Of a stretch of 64,000 nucleotides of DNA, positions 20,743 through 30,060 are shown one piece after another; within the stretch, counting starts at the first letter, position 1; every line of letters starts with the position of its first letter. Made by a program: the position numbers and the translations under genes. The notes below the pieces were generated by a model that saw only the letters and a list, made by a program, of their open reading frames with translations, was not told where the DNA came from and did not search any database. Source of the DNA: Hexactinellida sp. DTS-2022 (Eukaryota > Porifera > Hexactinellida); NCBI GenBank assembly GCA_028753945.1, contig JAPNXP010000009.1, forward strand, positions 62,001 through 126,000, in the 5' to 3' direction.

Positions 20743-22054
20743 ATGCTATACTTTAGACAATATATAATTTTGTTGATAATATTGTGTTCCGTCACAAATA
20801 ACATGTCACTCTCTTGCAGAAAGAAATGCAAACAATATAGGGTAAGTTCTAAATCCATAAATAACAAGATAAGATATATTATCCATGGTACTTATCGGTA
20901 AATAATAACAAGAACAGTTCGACTAAACACTGCAATATAATTGGTTAACTAATTACTGCATTTGTAGGCAGCAATATAATTGGTTAACTAACTACTGCAT
21001 TTGTAGGCAGCAATATAATTGGTTAACTAACTACTGTATTTCTAAGCAGCAATACGATTGGTTAACTACTGCATTTGTATTTGTAGGCAGAGTGCAACAG
21101 AGTGGTGTGCCCGGGCTCCTTTCACTTGGACCTGTGCGGATGTTGCAAGGTTTGTTCCAAACAGGAGACAGAGGAATGTGGGGGCACATGGGGAGAACAC
21201 GGGAGGTGTGAAGTGGGACTCAGGTGCGTCAGAAACCCAGGAGACACATTCCAGGCCCCTGGCGTATGTAGACCAATCGGTTAGTTGATATATGTTATTG
21301 TTGTTAGTTAGTTAGTTAGTTAGTTTGTTTGTTTTATTGTTTGTATATTTGTTTGTTTGTTTATTTGTGTTTTTTTGTTTTTTTGTTTTTTGTTGGTTTG
21401 TTTGTTTGTTTGTTAATTAGTTTGTTTATTTATTTGTGTTTGTTTGTTTGCAGTTAACGGCTGCTACTACTTTAGAGAGATTGACTCCGGAATTCGATTG
21501 GCCAGTTACGGAACTGAATTAAGACTGGAAGACAACACGCCATGGTGAGTAGGGAGAAATTCATAAAAAATAATTTGAAAACTAATACCTTTTGAAATAC
21601 CAGGGACCATAAATATGTTCAGAATTCAGTAATTACAGATGTCTCTAATTATTATAACTTTGTATTATATAAAATTACTAACTAAAGTACAGTCAACTCT
21701 CGTTATAACCAAGTCGGATAAAACGAGGTACCTGCTTATAACGAAGTCATTTATCATCCCATTCCCATATAGCCCTAAGCTACCGGTTATAACGAAATCC
21801 GTATATAATGAATCTGCTTATAACGAAATTCAACTTGTAATGAACTTTTTAAGATCGAACTCCGCTTATAACGAACTATGGTTATAAAAAACTTCGTTAT
21901 AACGGGAGTTGACTGTAACTACGAATTTGGGATTAAATATATTTCTATTTATAGTATTTGCAAGAGGAGAGGTAGCTGGAAATGTAGGTTGGCAACGGAA
22001 ATGCGAGTTTGGTATGACAGCATGGAAATACCATACTCAGGGGACCACAGCTGA
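20743..22054 (+). CDS. Secreted IGFBP-domain protein, four exons
   Basis: Assembled by hand from exons 20743-20841, 21087-21279, 21454-21544 and 21955-22054 (160 aa). All junctions are GT-AG with matching phases (0, 1, 2). An in-frame Met at 20704 is an alternative start; I prefer 20743 because it begins directly at the signal peptide. Exon 2 is an IGFBP N-terminal domain: CPGSF, the signature CGCCKVCSKQETEECGG, then RCEVGLRC and GVCRP. Exon 4 adds a small cysteine motif (CICKRRGSWKC) like the C-x-C...G-W-x-C cores of pacifastin or VWC-type modules. IGFBP-type domains act outside the cell in growth-factor or matrix binding. Intron 1 ends in a repeated splice acceptor and intron 3 holds a Tigger family B element. 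Confidence 0.8.
20931..21086 (+). repeat. Minisatellite duplicating a 3' splice site
   Basis: About four units of ~37 bp, each GCAATATAATTGGTTAACTA-ACTACTGCATTTGTAG. Every unit contains a branch-point-like TTAACTAAC and a TTTGTAG or TTTCTAAG acceptor-like end. The last unit ends exactly at the acceptor used for exon 2 of the IGFBP-domain gene. Confidence 0.9.
21300..21453 (+). repeat. TTTG/TTAG microsatellite forming an intron
   Basis: Most of intron 2 of the IGFBP-domain gene is TTAG, TTTG and TTTA units. They run into the acceptor TTTGTTTGCAG, so the repeat acts as the pyrimidine-rich tract. Confidence 0.85.
21688..21917 (+). repeat. Tigger/pogo-like MITE, family B variant, inside intron 3
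   Basis: Starts TACAGTCAACTCTCGTTATA and ends TATAACGGGAGTTGACTGTA. CAGTCAACTC is mirrored by GAGTTGACTG. Internal CTTATAACGAA motifs repeat many times. Confidence 0.85.
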
Positions 22055-23519
22055 TTGTATTTGTATACATTCATTTATTTATTATTGTTGTTGTTATTAA
22101 CTATATTTGAAGAAAATATAAAATATAAATATTCACACATGTTAGAAATTAGAATCAATTTAATGGATACTATACTAAAAGCTGATTGGTTGTTGATTCT
22201 GAGAAAACTGAGCACAAATATCTAATCAAGTGACTGCAAATATTCATTATTTTCTAATTTTAAATATCGAAAATACAAACAAATCTCCTTTCTTCACTAT
22301 AATAATAATTACAATTATGTAAGCAGAAAATCAAACGAGTTCTTAAAATCGTCTACTATGCATAAGTAGCACATGGTCTCTATTGACCAATCATAATGCA
22401 GCTTACTATACAGCTGTACTTACTGATAACAATTGTGGGCAAAGAATGAATAATATTCAGAAATCTATGAATGAATAACAGACAACAAAAGCACAATAAT
22501 AATACCTTGAAAATAGCAACCAATGAATCACAGATGTCTCTGACCAATAAAATTAGAGGAACAAAGACTTGAATAATGCAAATATTATCGGAACAAACCA
22601 CTAATTTGTGTCAATTCCAATCACATTTTTGTGTAATTTTCATTTCTTGAAATCTTTAATTACCCCAAGAATGCAAAATGAAAGTAGAGTTGTTTGAGTG
22701 CTGAAAACAAATTCTTAAAATTGATACCAAATCTGGTAGTTTTCCACACAGAATCCACTTAGAAAATTGATAAATATTCAAATAGAATAACTTGATATTC
22801 TTGTTATTGTGAGTAATGGTTAATCATATAGTATATGGATATACTGGCACGAATAAGCCAACTATTTAACATTATCCATCTGGTCAAAATAGGGAATATA
22901 TTACCTTCAAATATTCATGTGAAGTAAGAGAAATAGTGCGCATTAAATCTACTCAGAATTCAAACTATACAGGAGACAACAATTCATATATAACAAATGT
23001 ATAATAAAAGGTGTGACAATGTGATTAACCAAGTGATATAAATACCATCCCCAACTAACCAATTGAATTATTGGTATAAGGCCATAAGCTCATTGGTCAA
23101 TATAACTTTTCTTGCAGCAAATATGATAAAATGACCAACCAATCAACTGGCTTACAAACACGGCTTTTTGAAAACAACAAATGAAAATACAGTTGAAACC
23201 GGTTATAAGCACATCGTCGGGAACTGCACTTAATGCGCTTATAACCGACATAAATTATATAGGGTATATGGTAACCGTTTTCCAACATAGTGTTCTTATA
23301 ACCGGTGTGCTTATATCCGATATCTACTGTATTTCTGACAGAAATTGAAAGTACATACTATAATACTGCAAGTCTGTAAAACTGAATTTTGTTAATAAAA
23401 CAATTAAAACAGAATATACTTAGCTAGCTTTCCAGTAATTAATCACTGCAGAAATACAGTCATCACAAACTGAAACCTGTACCTATATAAGCCTGTGCAT
23501 ATCCATAGCAACATAAAAT
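22055..23519. other. Intergenic region
   Basis: 1.5 kb of AT-rich sequence with no convincing gene on either strand. One Tigger family E element lies at 23188-23331. Confidence 0.5.
23188..23331 (-). repeat. Tigger/pogo-like MITE, family E
   Basis: Bounded by TACAGTTGAAACCGGTTATA and ATATCCGATATCTACTGTA. The core GTATATGGTAACCGTTTTCC recurs at 39116-39291 and 48346-48455. Confidence 0.8.
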
Positions 23520-25070
23520 ATGTCCGTAAACACATTAGTTCAGCAAACAGTGTCGTGTTTCGATGAAATCCTTAAATTCCTGACTTCTCTCCCCGACAAC
23601 CACAAGCCAGAGAGCACATATCTATGCTCCCTAGTTACCAGTCTGCTCCAGGAATGGAGACAGCTGACCGACGCAGAGGGACACACGCGGGAGAGGCGAC
23701 AACTCTCGGACCACGTGGTCTCTTCGAAAAGAAGTTTCGAGAACACCCTAGAGCGGGTACGCCGGAGCTCCAAAATAGAAGGAAAGGGGAACACCCCCCC
23801 GGCCCCTGTCCCGCCCTCTCCCCAGGAAGATGGGACCGCTTTGTTCCTCTCGGTCCCAGAGGGCCCCCCGCGGGCCCCTACCCTCCCTCCTAGGAACCTC
23901 ACGCGCGGAAATGTCATTCGCGACAAAAAACATGTGCCGCCCAGAAAGAACCAGCTCCTCAAGACCAGCAGCTCTTGTTGCGACCTCTGCATCGAGGCGC
24001 CCGCGAGCGTCCGACCCAAGAACGCACAGACCCAGCGGGAAACCGTCCGAACCAAGCATTCCCTCGGGCCCCCGGACGCCCCCTTGGTACACAGCTATGA
24101 CTCACATCTACAGACACCCCCCAATATCAAGAGCCCCACGCCAGACCCCTATAGGGGGGCAGGGGGACCTATAAGCAGTCCCCCTCTGATACACAGTTAC
24201 GACTCACATCTAGGGACACCCCCCAATATCAAGAGCCCCACCCCAGACCCCTATAGGGGGACCTGTATAGAGAGTCCCCCTCCCAAGATCAGGAGTGCCC
24301 GGAGCTGTGACGACATACTCGGGATCAGCTGTGAGGAGATGGCTGGGGAATCTACCTTGCTAACTAACTCACTTCGCTCCTCTTATGTTAAGTTTAAGAC
24401 TCGAAATGGAAAGTGGGGAAAGATGTATATAACAATGGTTGGAAAGAATATATACGTGTCCCGTAATTACGCGGACGACCAAACAGAGCTAGTCTACTCC
24501 CTAGAAGATCTGGACATTGTCCCAAAGGACGAAGGGCGGTCCAAACACCTTATACAACTAAAGAACAACAACAACACTCAATGCTCCATCTCTATAAAAA
24601 GCGCTGAGATACGTGATGACTGGTATAAAGCTATGGTGAGAGCAAAGTATAAACCAAAGTCGAAATCCCCGGTCACCTCTGTCGAGGTGTCCCCTACAGA
24701 ACACGGGACAAATCGGGACCACGGGATATATGTGTCCCCTAACTCAGTGGACCCCTCTGCCGCTAGGAACCTCGGGATCAAGGTGGTTATCAGAACCGGA
24801 ACTGGAACTAAGGGGTGTGAAGAGAGGGACACAGGGGAGAGTGAGTATTTGGAACTGAGACAAGAAAAACCCGATTTAGAGAATAGTGGCGATTACGTCA
24901 TACACAGTTTGGATGAAAATGCTATTTCCGATAAGAAAATAGAAGCGCCATATATATGCTTAAGCGATTTTATACCTTTCCTATACAACGGGAATGGGCT
25001 AAAGGAATGTGCGTTAACTAACGGAGATAATACATGTGAAGAAAGGAATTATTATTATTTACAGAACTGA
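23520..25070 (+). CDS. PH-domain adaptor with proline-rich and phosphotyrosine motifs
   Basis: A 516 aa single-exon protein. Residues 1-85 are helical without a recognised domain. Residues ~95-275 are proline-rich (APVPPSP, PTLPPRN), offering SH3 ligands, and contain a duplicated segment with HSYDSHL and TPPNIKSPTPDPYRG encoded by a ~90 bp direct repeat at 24080-24265. A PH domain follows at ~283-386 (SSYVKFKTRNGKWGKMYI to RDDWYKAMV), which normally binds phosphoinositides at membranes. The tail has candidate SH2 docking tyrosines (ESEYLEL ~442, GDYVIHSL ~457). The order resembles docking proteins such as Gab or SKAP, but I cannot place it in a named family. The 3' ends of this gene and the ABHD gene converge, with ~80 bp between stops. 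The proline-rich part is distinctly GC-rich. Confidence 0.8.
   Translation: MSVNTLVQQTVSCFDEILKFLTSLPDNHKPESTYLCSLVTSLLQEWRQLTDAEGHTRERRQLSDHVVSSKRSFENTLERVRRSSKIEGKGNTPPAPVPPSPQEDGTALFLSVPEGPPRAPTLPPRNLTRGNVIRDKKHVPPRKNQLLKTSSSCCDLCIEAPASVRPKNAQTQRETVRTKHSLGPPDAPLVHSYDSHLQTPPNIKSPTPDPYRGAGGPISSPPLIHSYDSHLGTPPNIKSPTPDPYRGTCIESPPPKIRSARSCDDILGISCEEMAGESTLLTNSLRSSYVKFKTRNGKWGKMYITMVGKNIYVSRNYADDQTELVYSLEDLDIVPKDEGRSKHLIQLKNNNNTQCSISIKSAEIRDDWYKAMVRAKYKPKSKSPVTSVEVSPTEHGTNRDHGIYVSPNSVDPSAARNLGIKVVIRTGTGTKGCEERDTGESEYLELRQEKPDLENSGDYVIHSLDENAISDKKIEAPYICLSDFIPFLYNGNGLKECALTNGDNTCEERNYYYLQN
24080..24265 (+). repeat. In-frame ~90 bp coding duplication
   Basis: Two copies encoding HSYDSHL-TPPNIKSPTPDPYRG within the proline-rich linker of the PH adaptor. 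Confidence 0.85.
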
Positions 25071-25152
25071 TATGTTATTGTTGTTATAAATGTGTTTAAT
25101 AAAGTAAAATAGTAGCAAAGTAATAATTAACAAAATACAAACATAAATACAA

Positions 25153-26250
25153 CTAAAGTTTACTATTTTCATATTTCAAATATTTACAAACAATCCTATT
25201 AAACTCGCCTGTTTTTTCCGCATAAATTTGGTGAGTAGCTCCCTCAACTAAGTCCACGGTAACCACATTGGTCAATAGGTATTTAACGCTATACCCAGTA
25301 TCAGAACGCATCCAGGAATTAGTCCCGTATATAAAGTGAATTGGGATACACGCACTAATCTGTTTAATCCTATCGGGGAGTAGGGGCACCTTGCACCAAC
25401 CCAGTGGTTTGTGGAGGTGTGAAAAAGCGGTCTCACCTGAGGGGTACTGGGTGTTGAAATCGTAAATATAATCACAAACCAATCGCGGCGACACAACACC
25501 TCTAAACAGCTCAAACATGTCGCCCCTCGTAAACAACAACAAATATCTCCCAAAACCCAAACTCCAGCGTATAAAGAAGAAAGGTTGGAATATCTTCAGA
25601 TATAACGTAACCATGGATACCACTAGCATGAACACCTTATGTCTATAGTTCCGGTTATAGTTCCGGTTCCGATTCCCTGTCCCCTGTCCCCTCTCGGTTA
25701 CAGGCGGGTATCCCCAAGGCTCCGCCAGTATGAGCCTAACCACACGCGTCGGATGCGCCAGAGAATAACAGCTGGCCAAATACCCGCCCAAACTGTGGCC
25801 CAATAGAATGAAGCGCTCCAAACCAACAGCTGATCTCCAGTCTTCGATCGACTGCACGAACTGACCAATCACTTCGCTGGGATTGCTACTGAATATAGGC
25901 TTAGAGCTCCCACCAAATCCCAGCATATCGATAGCGTATACGTTTGTGACGTCACTGAATGCGCCTAGGTTCTTAACAAATAGCGCCGCCCCCGAGCCCA
26001 GTCCGTGTAGGAGTAGCAGGGGGGTGCCGTTGCCAGGGGCGGCGGGATCGGAATGCTGTATGTGGAGAGTGTGGATATACGTGTTTGGGCCTATTTTTAT
26101 ATCCCGCGTAATAACGGTGCGGGGTAGGGACTGCAGAATGCTGCGTTCTGATTGGCTGAGACGGGCGCGGGAGGAAGAGAGTCGGTAGCAGAGAGAGAGA
26201 AGTGACCAATCAGCGATGCAGGAATTATAAAATCTCTCTTGGAGTGCCAT
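25153..26250 (-). CDS. ABHD4/ABHD5-like alpha/beta hydrolase
   Basis: A 365 aa single-exon protein. It has the oxyanion loop LLLLHGLGSG (~78-87), the DMLGFGGSSKP segment, and a nucleophile elbow GHSLGG with Ser153, as in ABHD4 rather than ABHD5, whose serine is replaced. AEPWGYP (~176-182) follows, then a low-complexity Asn/Arg/Tyr insert (~190-203). His340 lies in GATHQIYAEK. In the family the HX4D motif follows this histidine; here the acid is Glu. At the expected catalytic-acid site (IYG...WID in relatives) the sequence is YGTNSWMRSD, so that aspartate is displaced. An N-terminal Trp-containing helix could bind lipid surfaces. The expected role is N-acyl phospholipid hydrolysis or lipid-droplet regulation. 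Substrate not determined. Confidence 0.87.
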   Translation of the reverse strand: MALQERFYNSCIADWSLLSLCYRLSSSRARLSQSERSILQSLPRTVITRDIKIGPNTYIHTLHIQHSDPAAPGNGTPLLLLHGLGSGAALFVKNLGAFSDVTNVYAIDMLGFGGSSKPIFSSNPSEVIGQFVQSIEDWRSAVGLERFILLGHSLGGYLASCYSLAHPTRVVRLILAEPWGYPPVTERGQGTGNRNRNYNRNYRHKVFMLVVSMVTLYLKIFQPFFFIRWSLGFGRYLLLFTRGDMFELFRGVVSPRLVCDYIYDFNTQYPSGETAFSHLHKPLGWCKVPLLPDRIKQISACIPIHFIYGTNSWMRSDTGYSVKYLLTNVVTVDLVEGATHQIYAEKTGEFNRIVCKYLKYENSKL

Positions 26251-26271
26251 TAGCTACAATTATAGAAATAA

Positions 26272-26559
26272 CTTATATGTAGACCGTCTATTCTATACCA
26301 GGTTTTCTTACATATAATTTAGTATTACCCATAGACGGCAGGGCTTTGACTAAAAATACAGAATTGACCATATTTTCAGTCATACAATGTTCAGCCTATG
26401 CATTTTTGACTGTGGTTTGGCTTTGTCGCGTCCGGTAATATAGTAGTCCGTGGTATTACCCATAGACGGCAGGGCTTTTGGTCTACAGAATTTATAGACG
26501 GTCTACAAATTTTTTGCTTAGTTTGTATGGGTTTGTACTATAGACCGTCTACATATAAG
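26272..26559. mobile_element. Short element with perfect 20-bp terminal inverted repeats
   Basis: Left end CTTATATGTAGACCGTCTAT (26272-26291) is the exact reverse complement of 26540-26559. Inside, TATTACCCATAGACGGCAGG occurs twice (near 26325 and 26453), so it looks like an element with an internal duplication. No clear target duplication is seen, so the superfamily is unknown. Confidence 0.85.
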
Positions 26560-27591
26560 GATGCTCACATTTGTAATACAAATGACACATTGGTTCAATA
26601 AATGTGCCCCAATAAGCATAGTATAAAGTATTATAATTCCAATGTACACTAGTGGTTGTCTAGGTGAGTTGAATGGACATAAACTAACCAATAATTATAA
26701 CAAAGCTATCGCTTCATAATTAAATTCCGAAGAAAAATGATTACAAATTAGATAAGTAAACCAGAACTAGGAATTTATGTCAACTACTGTTCTGCATTAA
26801 TTAACAGTAAACATGTAAACTAATTAAATTAGAACTATGTCTTCAAACTGATCAGCTGTTCAAAACATGCCAGCATTTGCAATATTGACCAATTACAGCA
26901 CAGCAATAATACAACAATAGAATGAGCCCAGTTAAAAATACTTTTATTAAATACAGTCAGATTATTGTTTTGCTAACATTCAAGGGACCAAAAATTGTGT
27001 TCATAATAGAGAGACACATAATAAGCGAACTCAACTTAATACAAACCCTATGTAAGTTGTTAGATTGGGACCATAGGGCTTGTTCATACAATTTTCGTAT
27101 TAAAATTTTCGTATTAAACTGACGAATATTGTTCACAATAAGCAGACCTGACTGTATAATGAAATTGGAACTATCAACTGGAACCATAGGTCTGTACTTA
27201 CTAACTACAGTATAACCTCGTTAGTACTTACTATACTTACTATAACTAGTTCTAAGTAGAATGAAGGATCAAATACTTTTTGTAATTCCGGGTAAATCAA
27301 TGATAAACTATAAATAGTATAATTATTCCAGGCAATAAGGACCTATTCTGAATAAATAGTTAAACTTAAATATGATTTATATATTAGCTAGTAACTGAAT
27401 AGACACATAGGAATGTTCCATAGAATTCGTAATAAAACAAACAGATTTCATATAATAAACAACAAAATGCAAACGCAAACAAATAAACACAAAATCCAAT
27501 TAATTAAACTAATATTGTTGTTGTATTTATTTAACTATTAATATACAATCTGAAATAAATGTATAAACAAGCATAAAACAACAAACTCAAG

Positions 27592-27625
<34 letters not shown>

Positions 27626-27628
27626 CCT
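26560..27628. other. Intergenic region downstream of ABCG
   Basis: No gene seen. It contains a Tigger family D element (26952-27156) and an AAC run (27597-27625) just past the ABCG stop. Confidence 0.5.
26952..27156 (+). repeat. Tigger/pogo-like MITE, family D, with internal insertion
   Basis: Starts TACAGTCAGATTATTGTTTT and ends AGCAGACCTGACTGTA. It matches 11051-11205, with extra ATTTTCGTATTAAAATTTTC sequence near the right end. Confidence 0.85.
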
Positions 27629-30026
27629 CTATACATAAGCCTGTATAAAAGTCTGTATCATTAAACCAATGAAAGCCACCAGTCTGAAAGAGACAATAAT
27701 AACAACAATAATTCCAATGTCAAACCATATATTTCCAGGCACTAAGTTATAGAAAGCCAACACTTGTTCGCCAGTAACAAAACAACCGACATTAGTGCTA
27801 TTCAAACAGGCCACAATAGTCTCATTCGGGAACTTATAACCAACCCATTCGTTAATCATTAGAGCTTCAAAGCTGTATTTGAACCAAGACACATATTCTA
27901 TCCATGCCAGCCAAGGCATTAAGCTGCCCGTTTGTGAGAATAAGCCTCCGAATATTATGAACGGGAACATGAGTAGCGGACCGATCGCAAGCGCCACTGT
28001 TGTAGAGGGAGAAACCGCACTGGCCAGGTAACCTAGGGAAAGCGCGGCGTTTCCAACTAACGTAATTACCAGGTAGTAAATAAAGAATCTATAGGCATCC
28101 ATGGCGAGACCCGTCATGAAGTAAACAACAACAGCAAACAAGAAAGGAAAGAAAATAAAGAAGGGAAGTTCAGCTAGGGTTCGGCACAGGAAATAAACCC
28201 ACACTCGATACATACCGGAAAAGTGTTCTTTCCAGAAAACAGGGAATTGACCCGGAAACGTATTTATGACACCAAAGGTATTTCCAAAGGATTGCGACAA
28301 AGTTGATAGGAAGAGGAGACCGGATACATTTTGTATTCTCGCATAAGTGTTCGGTAACTGAAAGTATACCAGTCCAATGACCACACCTAGAGGGTGTTAA
28401 AATATGAGTTATACGCACACATATACATACTAATATGTTCGCTTTATCCGGAGTTCGTATTAGCCAATTTAATAAGCATTGTAGGGACCTGATTTGTTTA
28501 AATATTTGTTTGTCTTATCCGGAAATTAGTATGAATATTAACCGTGTGTTCATACTAACGAGGTACCACGGTATATTGAATTACCAATCAATTACAGTCG
28601 ACTCCGCTTAATAGAGCCACCTCGGGACCAGGTTGTTTTGACCCGATTAAGCGGAGAAACCGATTAACCGAAAATATTGTAAGCCAAACTGTAATTCTGT
28701 TCTATAAATCCTGTGAAATTTTGACCCGATTAAGCGGAGAAACCGATTAACCGGTGGCTCTATTAAGCGGAGTTGACTGTAATTGCATTCGGCATGAGGA
28801 TATCAAAATGAAAATGCAGGAATCTGATTAGTGGAACCGCAGAATTGGTGCGCGAATAAAATGCGCCAATTATGAATTTAATTGGTCAGCTAATTAATAA
28901 CTTAAGCGCCGAATTATCATTCTAGTGATGGCGCCTAAAATTAAATTAAATGACACGATTAGGAACTATAATAATTAATTAATTCCATAATATTAGGTTC
29001 CATATTAATTAAATTGAGGCTGACAAGACAAGTTAGAATAATAACCACGAAGCAACAAAGTATACAAACCTTGTACGAATTGTTGCATAAACCGAATCAT
29101 AATAAGCGGTTTGTTTCTCAGAGTGGACATAAGTTCGCGACACATGACAACCAACAGTTGAATCCAGAATGGAGTCACGAAGTGAATTCTGTGGAAAATA
29201 CGTCTGCGGTCAGGCCTCTCCTCCTCATTGGTCAATTCTAGTTCTAAGCTCTTGTACTCTAGGGCGTGGTGGTCACAGACTGTCTCGATCTAAATAATAT
29301 TAATAACACCTCTCTAATTAGTTTCAATACCATGGGACCATATAGTAGGGACACCAGGGGACCGTCGAAATTTGCATTCTTATTAACCGAAACTAAGTAT
29401 TAGAGTCTTCTAGTAATGAGACTGGATTTCATTAAGAATAATTAACTGCGCGCCTAGATTAAGTTGAGCTCGCTCATACGCGCCTAAAATACTCAATTTC
29501 TATAATGCCTATGGGAGCATCTCTCTCGATTTTCGAGCGCCTAGATGATGAGAGTACAGTCGGACTATGGATAACATAACGAGAGTATGTACAGTCGGAC
29601 TATGGATAACATAACGAGAGTATGTACAGTCGGACTATGGATAACAAACCCTCTGTTTGCATGTCTCCTCCTTGCCGGGAACCACGGATAGTATGTTGAT
29701 AGCGTAGTCCGCTGGGTTGTAGTTAAGCGGACAGCTGTACCCGAGTCGGGACAGATGAGGCACCAGACCTGCCCTCTCGCCCAGGTACGCCACGCGCCCC
29801 TCAGACAGGAGCATCACCTGTAAACAACAACAACAACAACAACACATGAATAAACAACCACACACACTATACATATACATACACATGTAAATCAAGTACG
29901 TATTATTTAAATTCAGGCACCAAATTAAAACTTTGGATAACACCTTAATATAAAAGAGTAAGTTAGTTAGTTTAGCTAGTTAGTTTGTTTGTTTGTTTGT
30001 AGTTTGGTTTGTTCGCTGTGTTGTTG

Positions 30027-30060
<34 letters not shown>

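Noticed and set aside
23540-24174. Several overlapping frames on both strands
   Set aside because: Shadows of the GC-rich proline-rich part of the PH adaptor gene.
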